Positions 16,165 through 24,956 of a stretch of 64,000 nucleotides of DNA are shown piece by piece. The notes below the pieces were generated by a model, which worked only from the letters and a program-made list of their open reading frames with translations, was not told the DNA's origin and made no database searches. Position 1 is the stretch's first letter. Each line of letters begins with the position of its first letter. Source of the stretch: Snuella lapsa. Lineage in GTDB: Bacteria > Bacteroidota > Bacteroidia > Flavobacteriales > Flavobacteriaceae. The stretch lies in assembly GCF_039539345.1 (NCBI RefSeq), contig NZ_BAABCY010000035.1, forward strand, positions 62,001 to 126,000, in the 5' to 3' direction. Both the position numbers and the translations under genes were made by a program.

Positions 16165-19017
16165 CTATAACGCTTCTGCATATTCCTCTATCGAAACGCA
16201 CGAACATATTAAATTTCTGTCTCCATAAGCATCATCTACACGCCTAACAGAAGGCCAGAACTTATTTTCTTTTACGTAATCCAACGGAAAAGCTGCTGTT
16301 TCTCTTGTGTATGGATACTCCCAATTGTCTGCAGTTAACATGTCTAAAGTATGTGGCGCATTCTTTAAAACATTATTAGCGTTTTCTTTTGAAGCGTTGT
16401 CTATTTCTCTCTTAATAGAGATCATAGCATCACAAAAGCGATCGATCTCGGTTTTACTTTCACTTTCCGTAGGTTCGATCATTAAGGTGCCGGCTACCGG
16501 GAATGATACTGTTGGCGCATGGAATCCGTAGTCCATTAAACGTTTTGCTATATCTGAAACTTCAATGCCATTTGCTTTAAATGGTCGGCAATCTACAATC
16601 ATTTCATGTGCAGCACGACCACGTTCACCTGAATATAAGGTATCAAAACTACCTTGTAAACGTTGCTTTATATAATTGGCGTTGAGTATAGCTATTTTAG
16701 TAGATTGTGTTAAGCCTTTGGCTCCTAACATTTTTATGTACCCATAAGAAATTAAGCATGCCAAAGCCGAACCGTATGGTGCTGCAGAAATAGCTGTAAT
16801 AGCTTTTTCTCCACCAGTTTTAACCAGCGGATTACCAGGTAGGAACGGAACCAATTGTTTGGCAACACAAATGGGACCTACACCAGGGCCGCCACCACCA
16901 TGTGGTATTGCAAAAGTCTTATGTAAGTTTAAATGGCATACATCTGCTCCAATATTCCCTGGGTTTGTTAAGCCTACTTGTGCGTTCATATTTGCACCAT
17001 CCATGTATACTTGTCCGCCGTTGTCATGGATTATTTTTGTAATTTCTTTAATGGCCGATTCGTAAACACCGTGAGTGGATGGATAGGTTACCATTAAACA
17101 GGCAAGATTGTCCTTGTGGGCTATTGCTTTTTCACGTAAATCATCAACATCAATGTTTCCTTCAGAAGTCGATTTAGTTACGACAACTTTCATGCCTGCC
17201 ATAACGGCACTTGCAGGGTTTGTTCCGTGAGCCGATGATGGGATTAAGCAAATATTTCTATGGTTGTCACCACGGGATTCGTGGTATGCCTTAATAACCA
17301 TAAGGCCAGCAAATTCACCTTGAGCACCCGAGTTAGGTTGTAATGAAGTAGCAGCAAAACCTGTTATTTCAGTTAATTGGTCTTCTAGTTCTTTTAAAGC
17401 TGTTAAATAGCCTTTGGCTTGTTTAAGAGGCGCGAATGGATGAATGTTCCCCCATTTAAACCAACTTAAAGGTAACATCTCTGAAGCGGCATTCAGCTTC
17501 ATTGTGCAAGAACCCAAAGAAATCATCGAATGGTTCAAGGACAAATCTTTGCGTTCAAGTTTTTTAATGTAACGCATCAACTCTGTTTCGGAATGATAAG
17601 TATTAAAAACAGGCTCCGTTAAGAAGCTTGTCGTACGTTGCAACGCTTCCGAAATATTGTTAGTTTCAAGGATTGAAGAAATGACAATTGTTTCTTTATT
17701 GGCAGCTTCAGCAAAAACGGATATTAGATAGTTGATATCCCTGATAGCAGTCGTTTCGTTTAAAGAAATAGTGACCGTTTCTTTATCTAGATAATTTAAG
17801 TTTACTTTCTTTTCTTTGGCAACTGCCTTTATTTTTTTTGCCTTCGTCTTAATTTGAAGCGTATCAAAATACGAAGTGTTTATTTGTGTATAGCCTAGTT
17901 GCTCTAAAGCTTTGGCTAATGTAGCAGTTTTGTTATGGACTTTATTGGCTATAAATTTTAAGCCCTTAGGGCCGTGATATACTGCGTACATACCTGCCAT
18001 AACGGCCAAAAGCACCTGTGCTGTGCAGATGTTAGAAGTTGCTTTATCACGTTTAATATGTTGCTCACGTGTTTGTAAAGCCATTCGTAGGGCGCGGTTA
18101 CCATTAGCATCTTTGGTTACACCAATGATACGTCCAGGGATATCTCTTTTGTAAGCCTCTTTAGTAGCAAAGAAAGCAGCGTGTGGGCCACCATAGCCCA
18201 TTGGGATACCGAAACGCTGTGTTGTTCCAACAACTACATCTGCGCCAAATTTACCGGGTGCTTCTAGTTTTATCAGACTTAATATATCGGCAGCTACTGC
18301 CACTTTTATTTGAGAGGCATTGGCTTTTTCAATAAATGATTTGATGTCACTGATCTGTCCGTCTTTTCCAGGGTATTGAAGAATGGCTCCAAAAAAGTCG
18401 GAAGAGAATGCAAAGGTTTCTTCGTTACCAACAACAAGCTCAATACCAATTGGAGTTGCTCTTGTTTGAAGTAAGGAAAGGGTTTGTGGTAATATGTTTT
18501 CTGAAACAAAAAACTTATTGATGTTATCTTTCTTTTGCTGTCTTTCACGAACTGCAAACAATAAGCTCATGGCTTCAGCAGCTGCTGTACTTTCATCAAG
18601 AAGTGAAGCGTTTGCTATTTCCATTCCAGTAAGGTCTATTACCATTGTCTGGAAATTTAAAAGAGCTTCCAGTCGGCCTTGTGCTATTTCGGCTTGGTAA
18701 GGAGTATAGGCAGTATACCATCCTGGGTTTTCAAGGATATTTCGTTGAATGACTGCAGGTAAAATGGTAGGATGATAGCCTAAACCTATATACGTTTTAT
18801 AAGCTTTATTCTTTTTAGATAGTTCATGAATATGAAGGAGGTACTCATGTTCGGTCATCGGATCATCCAGCTTTAATCCATTCTTTAAACGGATATCATC
18901 TGGGATGGTTTCGTAAATTAACTGATCTAATGAGTCAATACCTATGGTTTCTAACATAAGGTTTTGGTCTTCTTCATTGGGGCCAATATGACGTAAAGCA
19001 AAAGCGTTTGTATTCAT
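16165..19017 (-). CDS. gcvP: Glycine dehydrogenase (decarboxylating), P-protein of the glycine cleavage system
   Basis: This 950-residue homodimeric-type P-protein has both halves fused, the usual length for the family. It decarboxylates glycine and passes the aminomethyl group to lipoylated H-protein, feeding one-carbon units to tetrahydrofolate. The PLP lysine is Lys700 in HLNLHKTFAIPHGGGGPG, the glycine-rich loop after it is intact, and the N-terminal start FALRHIGPNEEDQ is typical. The gcvT and gcvH genes are not adjacent, which is common in Bacteroidota. It is flanked by the ketosynthase operon downstream and a divergent UbiA-like gene upstream. Confidence 0.97.
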   Translation of the reverse strand: MNTNAFALRHIGPNEEDQNLMLETIGIDSLDQLIYETIPDDIRLKNGLKLDDPMTEHEYLLHIHELSKKNKAYKTYIGLGYHPTILPAVIQRNILENPGWYTAYTPYQAEIAQGRLEALLNFQTMVIDLTGMEIANASLLDESTAAAEAMSLLFAVRERQQKKDNINKFFVSENILPQTLSLLQTRATPIGIELVVGNEETFAFSSDFFGAILQYPGKDGQISDIKSFIEKANASQIKVAVAADILSLIKLEAPGKFGADVVVGTTQRFGIPMGYGGPHAAFFATKEAYKRDIPGRIIGVTKDANGNRALRMALQTREQHIKRDKATSNICTAQVLLAVMAGMYAVYHGPKGLKFIANKVHNKTATLAKALEQLGYTQINTSYFDTLQIKTKAKKIKAVAKEKKVNLNYLDKETVTISLNETTAIRDINYLISVFAEAANKETIVISSILETNNISEALQRTTSFLTEPVFNTYHSETELMRYIKKLERKDLSLNHSMISLGSCTMKLNAASEMLPLSWFKWGNIHPFAPLKQAKGYLTALKELEDQLTEITGFAATSLQPNSGAQGEFAGLMVIKAYHESRGDNHRNICLIPSSAHGTNPASAVMAGMKVVVTKSTSEGNIDVDDLREKAIAHKDNLACLMVTYPSTHGVYESAIKEITKIIHDNGGQVYMDGANMNAQVGLTNPGNIGADVCHLNLHKTFAIPHGGGGPGVGPICVAKQLVPFLPGNPLVKTGGEKAITAISAAPYGSALACLISYGYIKMLGAKGLTQSTKIAILNANYIKQRLQGSFDTLYSGERGRAAHEMIVDCRPFKANGIEVSDIAKRLMDYGFHAPTVSFPVAGTLMIEPTESESKTEIDRFCDAMISIKREIDNASKENANNVLKNAPHTLDMLTADNWEYPYTRETAAFPLDYVKENKFWPSVRRVDDAYGDRNLICSCVSIEEYAEAL

Positions 19018-19042
19018 TGCAAGTTTAGTTTTAACTAGTCGG

Positions 19043-19050
19043 CAAAATTA
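19043..19050 (-). promoter_or_regulatory. Candidate promoter for gcvP
   Basis: Minus strand TAATTTTG (TAnnTTTG) 25 nt before the gcvP start codon. I see no -33 element. Confidence 0.35.
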
Positions 19051-19124
19051 CATAATTATTAATGTATTTTAATGCGTAAACGTGAAACTTTTTAACCATT
19101 TTAAGAGCTTATTAACACTTTGCT

Positions 19125-19132
19125 TATTTTTG
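19125..19132 (+). promoter_or_regulatory. Promoter-like box 4 nt before a start codon
   Basis: A perfect TATTTTTG followed by TGGT and the ATG at 19137. It would give an mRNA with essentially no 5' leader. Confidence 0.4.
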
Positions 19133-19136
19133 TGGT

Positions 19137-19967
19137 ATGAAGGTGTTTAGAGAGCTTTTTAATTTTTATATCAATAGTAGTATTCATGTAGCTCTATCCG
19201 TATATGCGCTGACTTGGATTACGTTGATTACATATGGTATTCCTTACGATGAAAATGTATTGTATTTTATCTTTTATGCATCGATTACGGGTTATAATTT
19301 TGTGAAGTATTTTGGACTGGCAAAATTCCATCATAGGCGTTTGGCTAATTGGCTAAAATGGATCCAGGTTTTTTCGTTATTTTGCTTTCTTTTTATGTGT
19401 TATTACGCTTTGCAATTACAAGCCATTACATTGGTGTATATTGCGGGCTTTGGAGTAATAACTTTTTTATACGCAATTCCCTTTTTGCCTAAACGGTATT
19501 TTTTTGATAGTAAACAAAATTTAAGAAGTATAGGAGGGTTAAAGGTTTATTTAATTGCTTTAGTTTGGGGAGGGGTAACGGTGCTCTTGCCTCTAATAAA
19601 TAATGATTGCAGGATAGATGCAGGAGTTTTGTTAATGGTGGTTCAGCGGTTTGTTTTTATTGTTGTTTTAATGTTGCCTTTTGAGATTAGGGATTTACAA
19701 TACGATAGCATTAAATTGGATACCATCCCACAAAAAATAGGGGTGAAGCAAACCAAAGTATTGGGAAGTATATTATTGGTAGTTTATGTGCTATTGGAAC
19801 TTTTAAAAGAAGCTATACATAGAACTAATATGGAAGTTCTTTTAATAATAACTTCGATAACCTTTATCTTTTTGGTTTTTTCCAGAGCAAACCAACCTAA
19901 ATTTTACAGTTCGTTTTGGGTTGAAGGGATTCCTGTTTTGTGGCTAATATTAATTTTGGTTGCTTAA
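19137..19967 (+). CDS. UbiA-like multi-pass membrane protein
   Basis: This 276-residue polytopic membrane protein has eight to nine hydrophobic helices. The segment EIRDLQYDSIKLDTIPQKIGVKQTK matches the second Asp-rich motif of UbiA prenyltransferases (DxxxD, then a loop and a conserved K). The first Asp-rich motif (NDxxDxxxD) is not found; its place is taken by YNFVKYFGLAKFHHRRLANW. It may therefore be an atypical or inactive UbiA-superfamily member, and no prenyl substrate can be named. It is divergent from gcvP and convergent with the sigma/anti-sigma genes. Confidence 0.65.
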   Translation: MKVFRELFNFYINSSIHVALSVYALTWITLITYGIPYDENVLYFIFYASITGYNFVKYFGLAKFHHRRLANWLKWIQVFSLFCFLFMCYYALQLQAITLVYIAGFGVITFLYAIPFLPKRYFFDSKQNLRSIGGLKVYLIALVWGGVTVLLPLINNDCRIDAGVLLMVVQRFVFIVVLMLPFEIRDLQYDSIKLDTIPQKIGVKQTKVLGSILLVVYVLLELLKEAIHRTNMEVLLIITSITFIFLVFSRANQPKFYSSFWVEGIPVLWLILILVA

Positions 19968-19981
19968 ATATAAAAAGTCTC

Positions 19982-20245
19982 TTAGTGCTCAATTTCTTTT
20001 AATGCCTTTTCAAATTCTTGCTTCATGGATTCTTTACATTTTTTATCCATGCATTTTACATTTGATTTGTCAATGGTTTGGGTAAGATTAGCATTATTGC
20101 TTGAGTATTTTCTACATGCTTTGCAGTATAACAAATGAAAGTTCAATTTAATTTTTTCCCAGAATGAGGATTCCCTGTATTGTGTTTTATCGCAAACATG
20201 ATTTGCTTCTTTACAAGGGATGAAGACTTTAATTTTTTTTATCAT
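19982..20245 (-). CDS. Small zinc-binding anti-sigma factor-like protein
   Basis: This 87-residue protein starts 2 nt after the stop of the ECF sigma factor gene. It contains a zinc-binding anti-sigma (ZAS) pattern H-x3-C-x2-C (HLLYCKAC, His37, Cys41, Cys44) with an upstream Cys11 as probable fourth ligand. The rest is charged and helical, ending EKALKEIEH. There is no membrane segment, so it is a soluble ZAS protein. It would bind and hold the sigma factor, with release perhaps triggered by thiol oxidation (known for ZAS proteins such as RsrA; inference here). The frame is open further upstream, but that part overlaps the sigma gene; the ATG at 20245 is preferred. Confidence 0.7.
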   Translation of the reverse strand: MIKKIKVFIPCKEANHVCDKTQYRESSFWEKIKLNFHLLYCKACRKYSSNNANLTQTIDKSNVKCMDKKCKESMKQEFEKALKEIEH

Positions 20246-20247
20246 AA

Positions 20248-20802
20248 TTAAAACCAATTTTCTTTCAGGCATTCGGCCATAGCAGTACGCGCTCTGTGAA
20301 TGATTACCCAAAGGTTAGACGCTGTGATGTTTAATTCATTACAAATAACTTCAGTTTCAAGTCCTTGAATCGTTTTCATTTTAAAAACGTCGGCTTGTTT
20401 CTTGGGGAGCTTGTCTAGGCATTTGTAAATAGCTTCTCCCAATTCATCATTTTGCATGGTGTCTTCGGCTGTTTTGTCATAAGGGTCTGCAACGCGTTCT
20501 TCTAACCAGTCACCTTCACTTTCGGAATCACTATTGTAGTCTATGCGAACTTCAGCTTTGCCTTTGTTTGAGTTTATTTTTCGATAATAGTCAATGATTT
20601 TTCGTTTTAAAATGGAGATTAACCAGGTACGTTCACTAGATTCTCCCTTAAAATTCTTCATCGACTTAAGGGCGGCTAAAAAAGTGTCCTGTACCAAGTC
20701 CTGAGCAACTGTTTTATCACTAACTCTCGAAATCGTATAGTTGTATAAATAATCGGAATACAGATCAATCCAATTATTGGGGTCAATTAAGTGGTTAGAC
20801 AT
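20248..20802 (-). CDS. ECF-type RNA polymerase sigma-70 factor
   Basis: This 184-residue extracytoplasmic-function sigma factor has region 2 with SDKTVAQDLVQDTFLAALKSMKNFKGESSERTWLISILKRKIIDYYRK and region 4 with LPKKQADVFKMKTIQGLETEVICNELNITASNLWVIIHRARTAM. The linker between them is acidic. The start at 20802 is chosen because a perfect -7 box (TATTTTTG, minus strand) lies at 20821-20828, and the alternative TTG at 20823 falls inside it. It is followed 2 nt later by a soluble ZAS-type anti-sigma factor, the usual sigma-regulator pair. Its target genes are unknown. Confidence 0.92.
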   Translation of the reverse strand: MSNHLIDPNNWIDLYSDYLYNYTISRVSDKTVAQDLVQDTFLAALKSMKNFKGESSERTWLISILKRKIIDYYRKINSNKGKAEVRIDYNSDSESEGDWLEERVADPYDKTAEDTMQNDELGEAIYKCLDKLPKKQADVFKMKTIQGLETEVICNELNITASNLWVIIHRARTAMAECLKENWF

Positions 20803-20820
20803 AACAGGTTTTTTGAATTT

Positions 20821-20828
20821 CAAAAATA
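20821..20828 (-). promoter_or_regulatory. Candidate promoter for the sigma/anti-sigma operon
   Basis: Minus strand TATTTTTG, a perfect TAnnTTTG box, 18 nt before the ATG at 20802. It has the housekeeping consensus, which does not show autoregulation. Confidence 0.5.
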
Positions 20829-20848
20829 AGGGAAAAAAATGAATCTAT

Positions 20849-22888
20849 TTAATTCTTTATCAACCCAGCACGTTTTAATAAGGCTTCAGGTTTTGGTTCT
20901 TGGCCTCTAAAGCGTTTGTAGAGCACCATAGGATCTTCGGTGCCTCCTTTACTTAGTATGTTTTCTTTGAATTTATTAGCTACTTTTTTGTCGAAAATAC
21001 CAGAAGTTTTAAAATACTCGAAGGCATCGGCGTCTAAAACTTCGGCCCACTTATAGCTATAATAACCAGAAGAATACCCACCTTGAAATATATGTGAAAA
21101 AGCCGTGCTCATACAGTTTTCTTTAACTTCGGGGTATAAAGACGTGTCTTTAAAAGCTTCCATTTCATGCGCTTTTACATTCTTTATGCCGTTTGGATCT
21201 TGTCCGTGCCAACTCATATCCAATAAGCCAAAACTTAGTTGACGTAGGGTTTGCATACCCTCATGGAAGGTTGCAGATGCCTTTATTTTTTCAACAAGTT
21301 CCATAGGGATGATTTCTCCCGTTTGGTAGTGTTTAGCAAAAAGCTCCAATGCTTCCTTTTCATAACACCAATTTTCCATTATCTGACTTGGTAATTCTAC
21401 AAAGTCCCAATATACACTGGTGCCAGAAAGACCAGGGTAGGTGGTGTTGGCTAGCATACCGTGGAGCGCATGTCCGAATTCATGGAACAAGGTAGTTACT
21501 TCATTAAAAGTTAGTAGTGATGGCTTTGTTTTAGTAGGCTTTGTAAAGTTACAAACTATAGATACATGAGGTCTTTCGTTAACATCATCTTTAATATATT
21601 GCGGTTTATAAGATGTCATCCACGCACCGTTGCGCTTACCTGGCCTGGGGAAGAAATCGGCATAGAAAATAGCAATTAAATTATTGTCTTTATCTGTTAC
21701 CTTATAAGTGAGTACATCGTTATGGTATGTGTCGATGCTATTTATTTCTTCAAAATTAAGATCGAATAGTTTATTCGCAACTGAAAATGCGCCGTTAATT
21801 ACATTTTCTAATTTGAAATAGGGTTTTAAAAGCTCATCATCTAAATCAAAAAGTTTCTGCTTTAGTTTTTCGGAGTAGTAAGAAGCGTCCCATTTTTCAA
21901 GTCTGTCTATAGCATGTAGTTTTTTTGCAAACTGTTCTAAATTTTTAAACTCATTAATTGCGGCCGGTTTTGCTTTTTCAAGCAACTCGTCTAGAAATTG
22001 TTGTGCGTTTTCAGGCGTCTTGGCCATGCGTTCTTCTAAAACAAAATGCGCATGTGTTTTGTATCCCAGCAGGTTGGCACGTTCGTGCCTTAGTTTTACT
22101 ATTTGAAGGACGTTCTCCTGATTGTCTAAAGCATCATTTTTAAAGCCTTTACTGCCTGCTGCCAATGTTAGGTGCTTCCTAAGATTACGATCGTTAGCAT
22201 AGGTAACAAAAGGTATGTAGCTAGGGTAATCTAAAGTGAATAACCAGCCGCTTTTGTTTTTTGACTCGGCAAGTTGCCTGGCAGCTTCTTTAGAGCCTTC
22301 AGGCAAGCCTGAAAGTTCTTTTTCATCAGTAATAAGCATTTCAAACGCATTGGTCTCAGCCAAAACGTTTTCTCCAAACTTTAGTTTAAGAGTACTTAGT
22401 TTCTTGTCAATTTCCCGAAGTTGTTGCTTTTTGTCCTCCGGTAAGTTGGCTCCATTTCTGGAAAAGCTTTTATATTTTTTATCTAAAAGTGTTTGTTGTT
22501 CGGTAGTTAGCTCTAAAGTGTCCTTTTGTAAATAAACAGCTTTTACGCGTTTAAAAAGTGCTTCGTTAAGTGTAATGTCATTACTGAATTCTGACAGTAA
22601 TGGTGAAACTTCTTGTGCTATCTTTTGAATGGTGTCATTGGTTTCGGCAGAATTCAAGTTAAAGAAGATACTTGAAATCCTGTCCAATTGCTCGCCAGAA
22701 AACGCTAATGCTTCAATGGTATTCTTAAATGTTGGTGTATCTGGGTTATCAATAATAGTATCAATTTCAGACTTGGCACTTGCAATAGCTTCTTTAAAGG
22801 CAGGTAAGAAATCAGAGTTTTTTATTTTGGAAAAAGGAGCGGTATTGTATGGTGTATTAAAATATTCCAGTAAGCAGTTTTTTGTCAT
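20849..22888 (-). CDS. M3 family oligopeptidase (peptidyl-dipeptidase Dcp-like)
   Basis: This 679-residue zinc metallopeptidase of family M3A (thimet oligopeptidase/Dcp) has the active site HEFGH at residues 469-473, and the usual FPRPGKRNGAWMTSY and GTSVYWDFVELPSQIMENW segments around it. The C-terminal substrate-binding part has FSHIFQGGYSSGYYSYKWAEVLDADAFEYF. It lacks a signal peptide, so it probably degrades peptides in the cytoplasm. It stands alone between the sigma-factor gene and a candidate small RNA locus. Confidence 0.95.
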   Translation of the reverse strand: MTKNCLLEYFNTPYNTAPFSKIKNSDFLPAFKEAIASAKSEIDTIIDNPDTPTFKNTIEALAFSGEQLDRISSIFFNLNSAETNDTIQKIAQEVSPLLSEFSNDITLNEALFKRVKAVYLQKDTLELTTEQQTLLDKKYKSFSRNGANLPEDKKQQLREIDKKLSTLKLKFGENVLAETNAFEMLITDEKELSGLPEGSKEAARQLAESKNKSGWLFTLDYPSYIPFVTYANDRNLRKHLTLAAGSKGFKNDALDNQENVLQIVKLRHERANLLGYKTHAHFVLEERMAKTPENAQQFLDELLEKAKPAAINEFKNLEQFAKKLHAIDRLEKWDASYYSEKLKQKLFDLDDELLKPYFKLENVINGAFSVANKLFDLNFEEINSIDTYHNDVLTYKVTDKDNNLIAIFYADFFPRPGKRNGAWMTSYKPQYIKDDVNERPHVSIVCNFTKPTKTKPSLLTFNEVTTLFHEFGHALHGMLANTTYPGLSGTSVYWDFVELPSQIMENWCYEKEALELFAKHYQTGEIIPMELVEKIKASATFHEGMQTLRQLSFGLLDMSWHGQDPNGIKNVKAHEMEAFKDTSLYPEVKENCMSTAFSHIFQGGYSSGYYSYKWAEVLDADAFEYFKTSGIFDKKVANKFKENILSKGGTEDPMVLYKRFRGQEPKPEALLKRAGLIKN

Positions 22889-22916
22889 TTTAATGAAAGA
22901 ATAAAAATTATGCTAT

Positions 22917-22934
22917 TATTATGCGTGCATAATA
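22917..22934. repeat. Palindromic operator-like site
   Basis: TATTATGCGTGCATAATA has two 8-bp arms around a GT centre. It lies 10 bp upstream of a perfect -7 box (22944) and 29 bp upstream of the M3 peptidase start on the other strand, so a bound protein could affect either promoter. Confidence 0.5.
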
Positions 22935-22943
22935 TATTTTTTG

Positions 22944-22951
22944 TATATTTG
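22944..22951 (+). promoter_or_regulatory. Candidate promoter (-7 box TATATTTG)
   Basis: A perfect TAnnTTTG box reading toward a terminator 56 bp away, with no ORF between. No -33 TTG is present, and the position is taken by the palindrome at 22917-22934. Confidence 0.4.
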
Positions 22952-22956
22952 CCACG

Positions 22957-23036
22957 TAAAATTTATAAGGTGACTAACTTATAATAATTCGGTTTTATAT
23001 TTGATTAAGCCCCGAACACTGTTCGGGGCTTTTATT
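22957..23036 (+). ncRNA. Candidate small RNA (about 80 nt)
   Basis: The stretch is bounded by the -7 box at 22944-22951 and an 11-bp terminator hairpin at 23007-23031. It contains no start codon with a usable frame. It resembles the locus at 1693-1844 in plan, although the sequences are not clearly homologous. Confidence 0.35.
23007..23036. terminator. Strong hairpin terminator
   Basis: AAGCCCCGAAC and GTTCGGGGCTT form a perfect 11-bp GC-rich stem with a 3-nt loop, followed on the plus strand by TTTATT. It lies just beyond the purE stop codon (minus strand), so it may also end the purK-purE transcript. Confidence 0.75.
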
Positions 23037-23514
23037 ATATTAGATCTTTTGCCGATTCGTGGACTTTTTGTTTTAGCTCTTCTTTATAAGCTATCAATTT
23101 ATCCAAAACAGCTGTATTATGTGAACCAATTATTTGGGCTGCTAAAATGCCAGCATTTTTGGCTCCGTTTAGGGCGACTGTTGCCACGGGTACACCACCT
23201 GGCATTTGGAGAATAGAAAGTACCGAATCCCAGCCATCAATGGAATTGCTGCTTTTTACAGGAACGCCAATAACAGGTAAAGGGGATAAAGAAGCTATCA
23301 TTCCCGGTAGGTGGGCGGCACCACCAGCGCCAGCAATAATTACTGAAAACCCTCTGGTATGAGCATTTTGTCCATAATCAAATAGTTTGTCGGGTGTTCT
23401 GTGTGCAGACACAATATCCACTTCAACAGTTATGTCAAAACTTTTTAAGATGTCTATGGCATCTTGCATAACGGGAAGGTCACTTTTGCTTCCCATGATT
23501 ACACCTACTTTCAT
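23035..23514 (-). CDS. purE: N5-carboxyaminoimidazole ribonucleotide mutase
   Basis: This 159-residue class I PurE converts N5-CAIR to CAIR in purine synthesis. The signatures GVIMGSKSDLPVM, SAHRTPD and AGAGGAAHLPGM are all present. It follows purK by 32 bp on the same strand, the usual pair that replaces the single vertebrate-type carboxylase. A strong hairpin terminator lies at its 3' end. Confidence 0.96.
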   Translation of the reverse strand: MKVGVIMGSKSDLPVMQDAIDILKSFDITVEVDIVSAHRTPDKLFDYGQNAHTRGFSVIIAGAGGAAHLPGMIASLSPLPVIGVPVKSSNSIDGWDSVLSILQMPGGVPVATVALNGAKNAGILAAQIIGSHNTAVLDKLIAYKEELKQKVHESAKDLI

Positions 23515-23546
23515 ATTCTTAGGTTTTGAAATTTTTATTATTGCGA

Positions 23547-24701
23547 TTATTCGCTTATTACTTTAATTGTATTCTTTACATCTTCCGCAATGCGCCTGGC
23601 TTCACCTAGATTGGCATTTACAATAGTTACATGACCCATTTTACGAAATGGTCGGGTTTGTTTTTTTCCATAAATATGAGGTGTTACCCCCTCCATTTCC
23701 ATAATGGCTTCTATATTTTGATATATTACATTACCAGTATACCCTTCGGCACCTACCAGATTTACCATAACACCTCCTACTTTACTATCAGTATTGCCTA
23801 AAGGTAAATCCAGAATGGCTCTAAGGTGTTGTTCGAATTGTGAAGTGTAACTGGATTCGATGGTATGATGACCTGAGTTGTGAGGCCTTGGGGCTACTTC
23901 ATTTATTAGAATAGTATCATCCTGGGTTTGAAACATTTCTACCGCAAGTAATCCTACATGGTTAAAAGCTTTGGAAGTAGCCAATGCAATTGCTTCTGCT
24001 CTTTTTGCAACTACCTCAGAAATTCTTGCTGGACAAATCACGTATTCTACCTGATTTGCTTCGGGATGGAATTCCATTTCTACTACAGGAAAAGACTTCG
24101 TTTCACCAGATGCATTACGGGCTACAATTACAGCCAATTCATTTTTAAATGGAACCAGAGTTTCAGCAATGCATTCTACATTTGGTAACTCTTCAAGGTC
24201 CTGAATTGTCTTTACTATTTTAACGCCTGTACCGTCATATCCGAATTGTGCCGATTTCCATACAAATGGTAGTTGGAGCCCTCCGTTATTTACGGCTTCC
24301 TTAATTTCAGAGGTATATGCAAAACGTGAAAAGGGCGCTGTTGGTAAACCATTATCTACATAAAACAGTTTTTGTTTCGCTTTGTTTTGAATGGTACGGA
24401 GTGTTTTTGAAGCGGGATATACTTTTATGCCCTCTTTTTCAAGAGCTTCCAGGGCATCTACATTTACGTTCTCAATTTCGATGGTAAGCACATCAACCTG
24501 CTTTCCAAAATTGTAGACCTTATCATAATCCATTAAGTCGCCTAAATGAAATTCATTACTGGCAATTTTACAAGGAGCATCTTTACTGGCATCAAGGACA
24601 CTGGTATAAATATCAAATTTTCTGGTATCATTAAGCAGCATTTTTCCTAATTGACCCCCACCAAGAATACCAAGTTTAAAATTTGAAGAAAAGTAATTCA
24701 T
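23547..24701 (-). CDS. purK: N5-carboxyaminoimidazole ribonucleotide synthase
   Basis: This 384-residue ATP-grasp enzyme makes N5-CAIR from AIR, ATP and bicarbonate, and passes it to PurE. It has the N-terminal LGILGGGQLGKML, an ATP-grasp core FVWKSAQFGYDGTGVKI, and INEVAPRPHNSGHHTIE. The frame extends 27 codons further to an ATG at 24782, but the family usually begins just before LGILGGGQLG, and a perfect -7 box (minus strand, 24753-24760) lies inside that extension, so 24701 is chosen. It is first in the purK-purE operon and divergent from the hpt-adk gene. Confidence 0.94.
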   Translation of the reverse strand: MNYFSSNFKLGILGGGQLGKMLLNDTRKFDIYTSVLDASKDAPCKIASNEFHLGDLMDYDKVYNFGKQVDVLTIEIENVNVDALEALEKEGIKVYPASKTLRTIQNKAKQKLFYVDNGLPTAPFSRFAYTSEIKEAVNNGGLQLPFVWKSAQFGYDGTGVKIVKTIQDLEELPNVECIAETLVPFKNELAVIVARNASGETKSFPVVEMEFHPEANQVEYVICPARISEVVAKRAEAIALATSKAFNHVGLLAVEMFQTQDDTILINEVAPRPHNSGHHTIESSYTSQFEQHLRAILDLPLGNTDSKVGGVMVNLVGAEGYTGNVIYQNIEAIMEMEGVTPHIYGKKQTRPFRKMGHVTIVNANLGEARRIAEDVKNTIKVISE

Positions 24702-24752
24702 TCTGTTGTATTTTACTGAAATTAGGCCACATTTAAGTGTGTTTAGAATATG

Positions 24753-24760
24753 CAAAAATA
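24753..24760 (-). promoter_or_regulatory. Candidate promoter for purK-purE
   Basis: Minus strand TATTTTTG, 51 nt before the purK start codon at 24701. I saw no purine-repressor-like palindrome around it. Confidence 0.4.
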
Positions 24761-24926
24761 CATTTAAAAATGAAACATCCATAACTTAAAGTTCAATACT
24801 AAAAGTCAGTGCAATTTAATCAGTCTCTAAGTGTGATTTTTTATGATTGGCACAAAAAAATAATGACAGAGAGTATTCCTGTTAAAAAACGTAAATGAAA
24901 AAATGGTTATTGGTTAATCTATTGAT

Positions 24927-24934
24927 TATCTTTG
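24927..24934 (+). promoter_or_regulatory. Candidate promoter for hpt-adk
   Basis: A perfect TATCTTTG box 22 nt before the GTG start codon. The only upstream TTG (24910-24912) is spaced at 14 bp, shorter than usual. Confidence 0.5.
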
Positions 24935-24956
24935 CATCTTTCAAAATGTATTAGTC

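Noticed and set aside
16165..19017. Long overlapping frames on the opposite strand of gcvP and of other large genes
   Set aside because: They have no start context, domain or codon support and are shadows of the strongly coding strand.
24702..24782. Upstream ATG at 24782 that would add 27 residues to PurK
   Set aside because: The extension is not like the family N terminus and contains the likely promoter box, so the ATG at 24701 was used.
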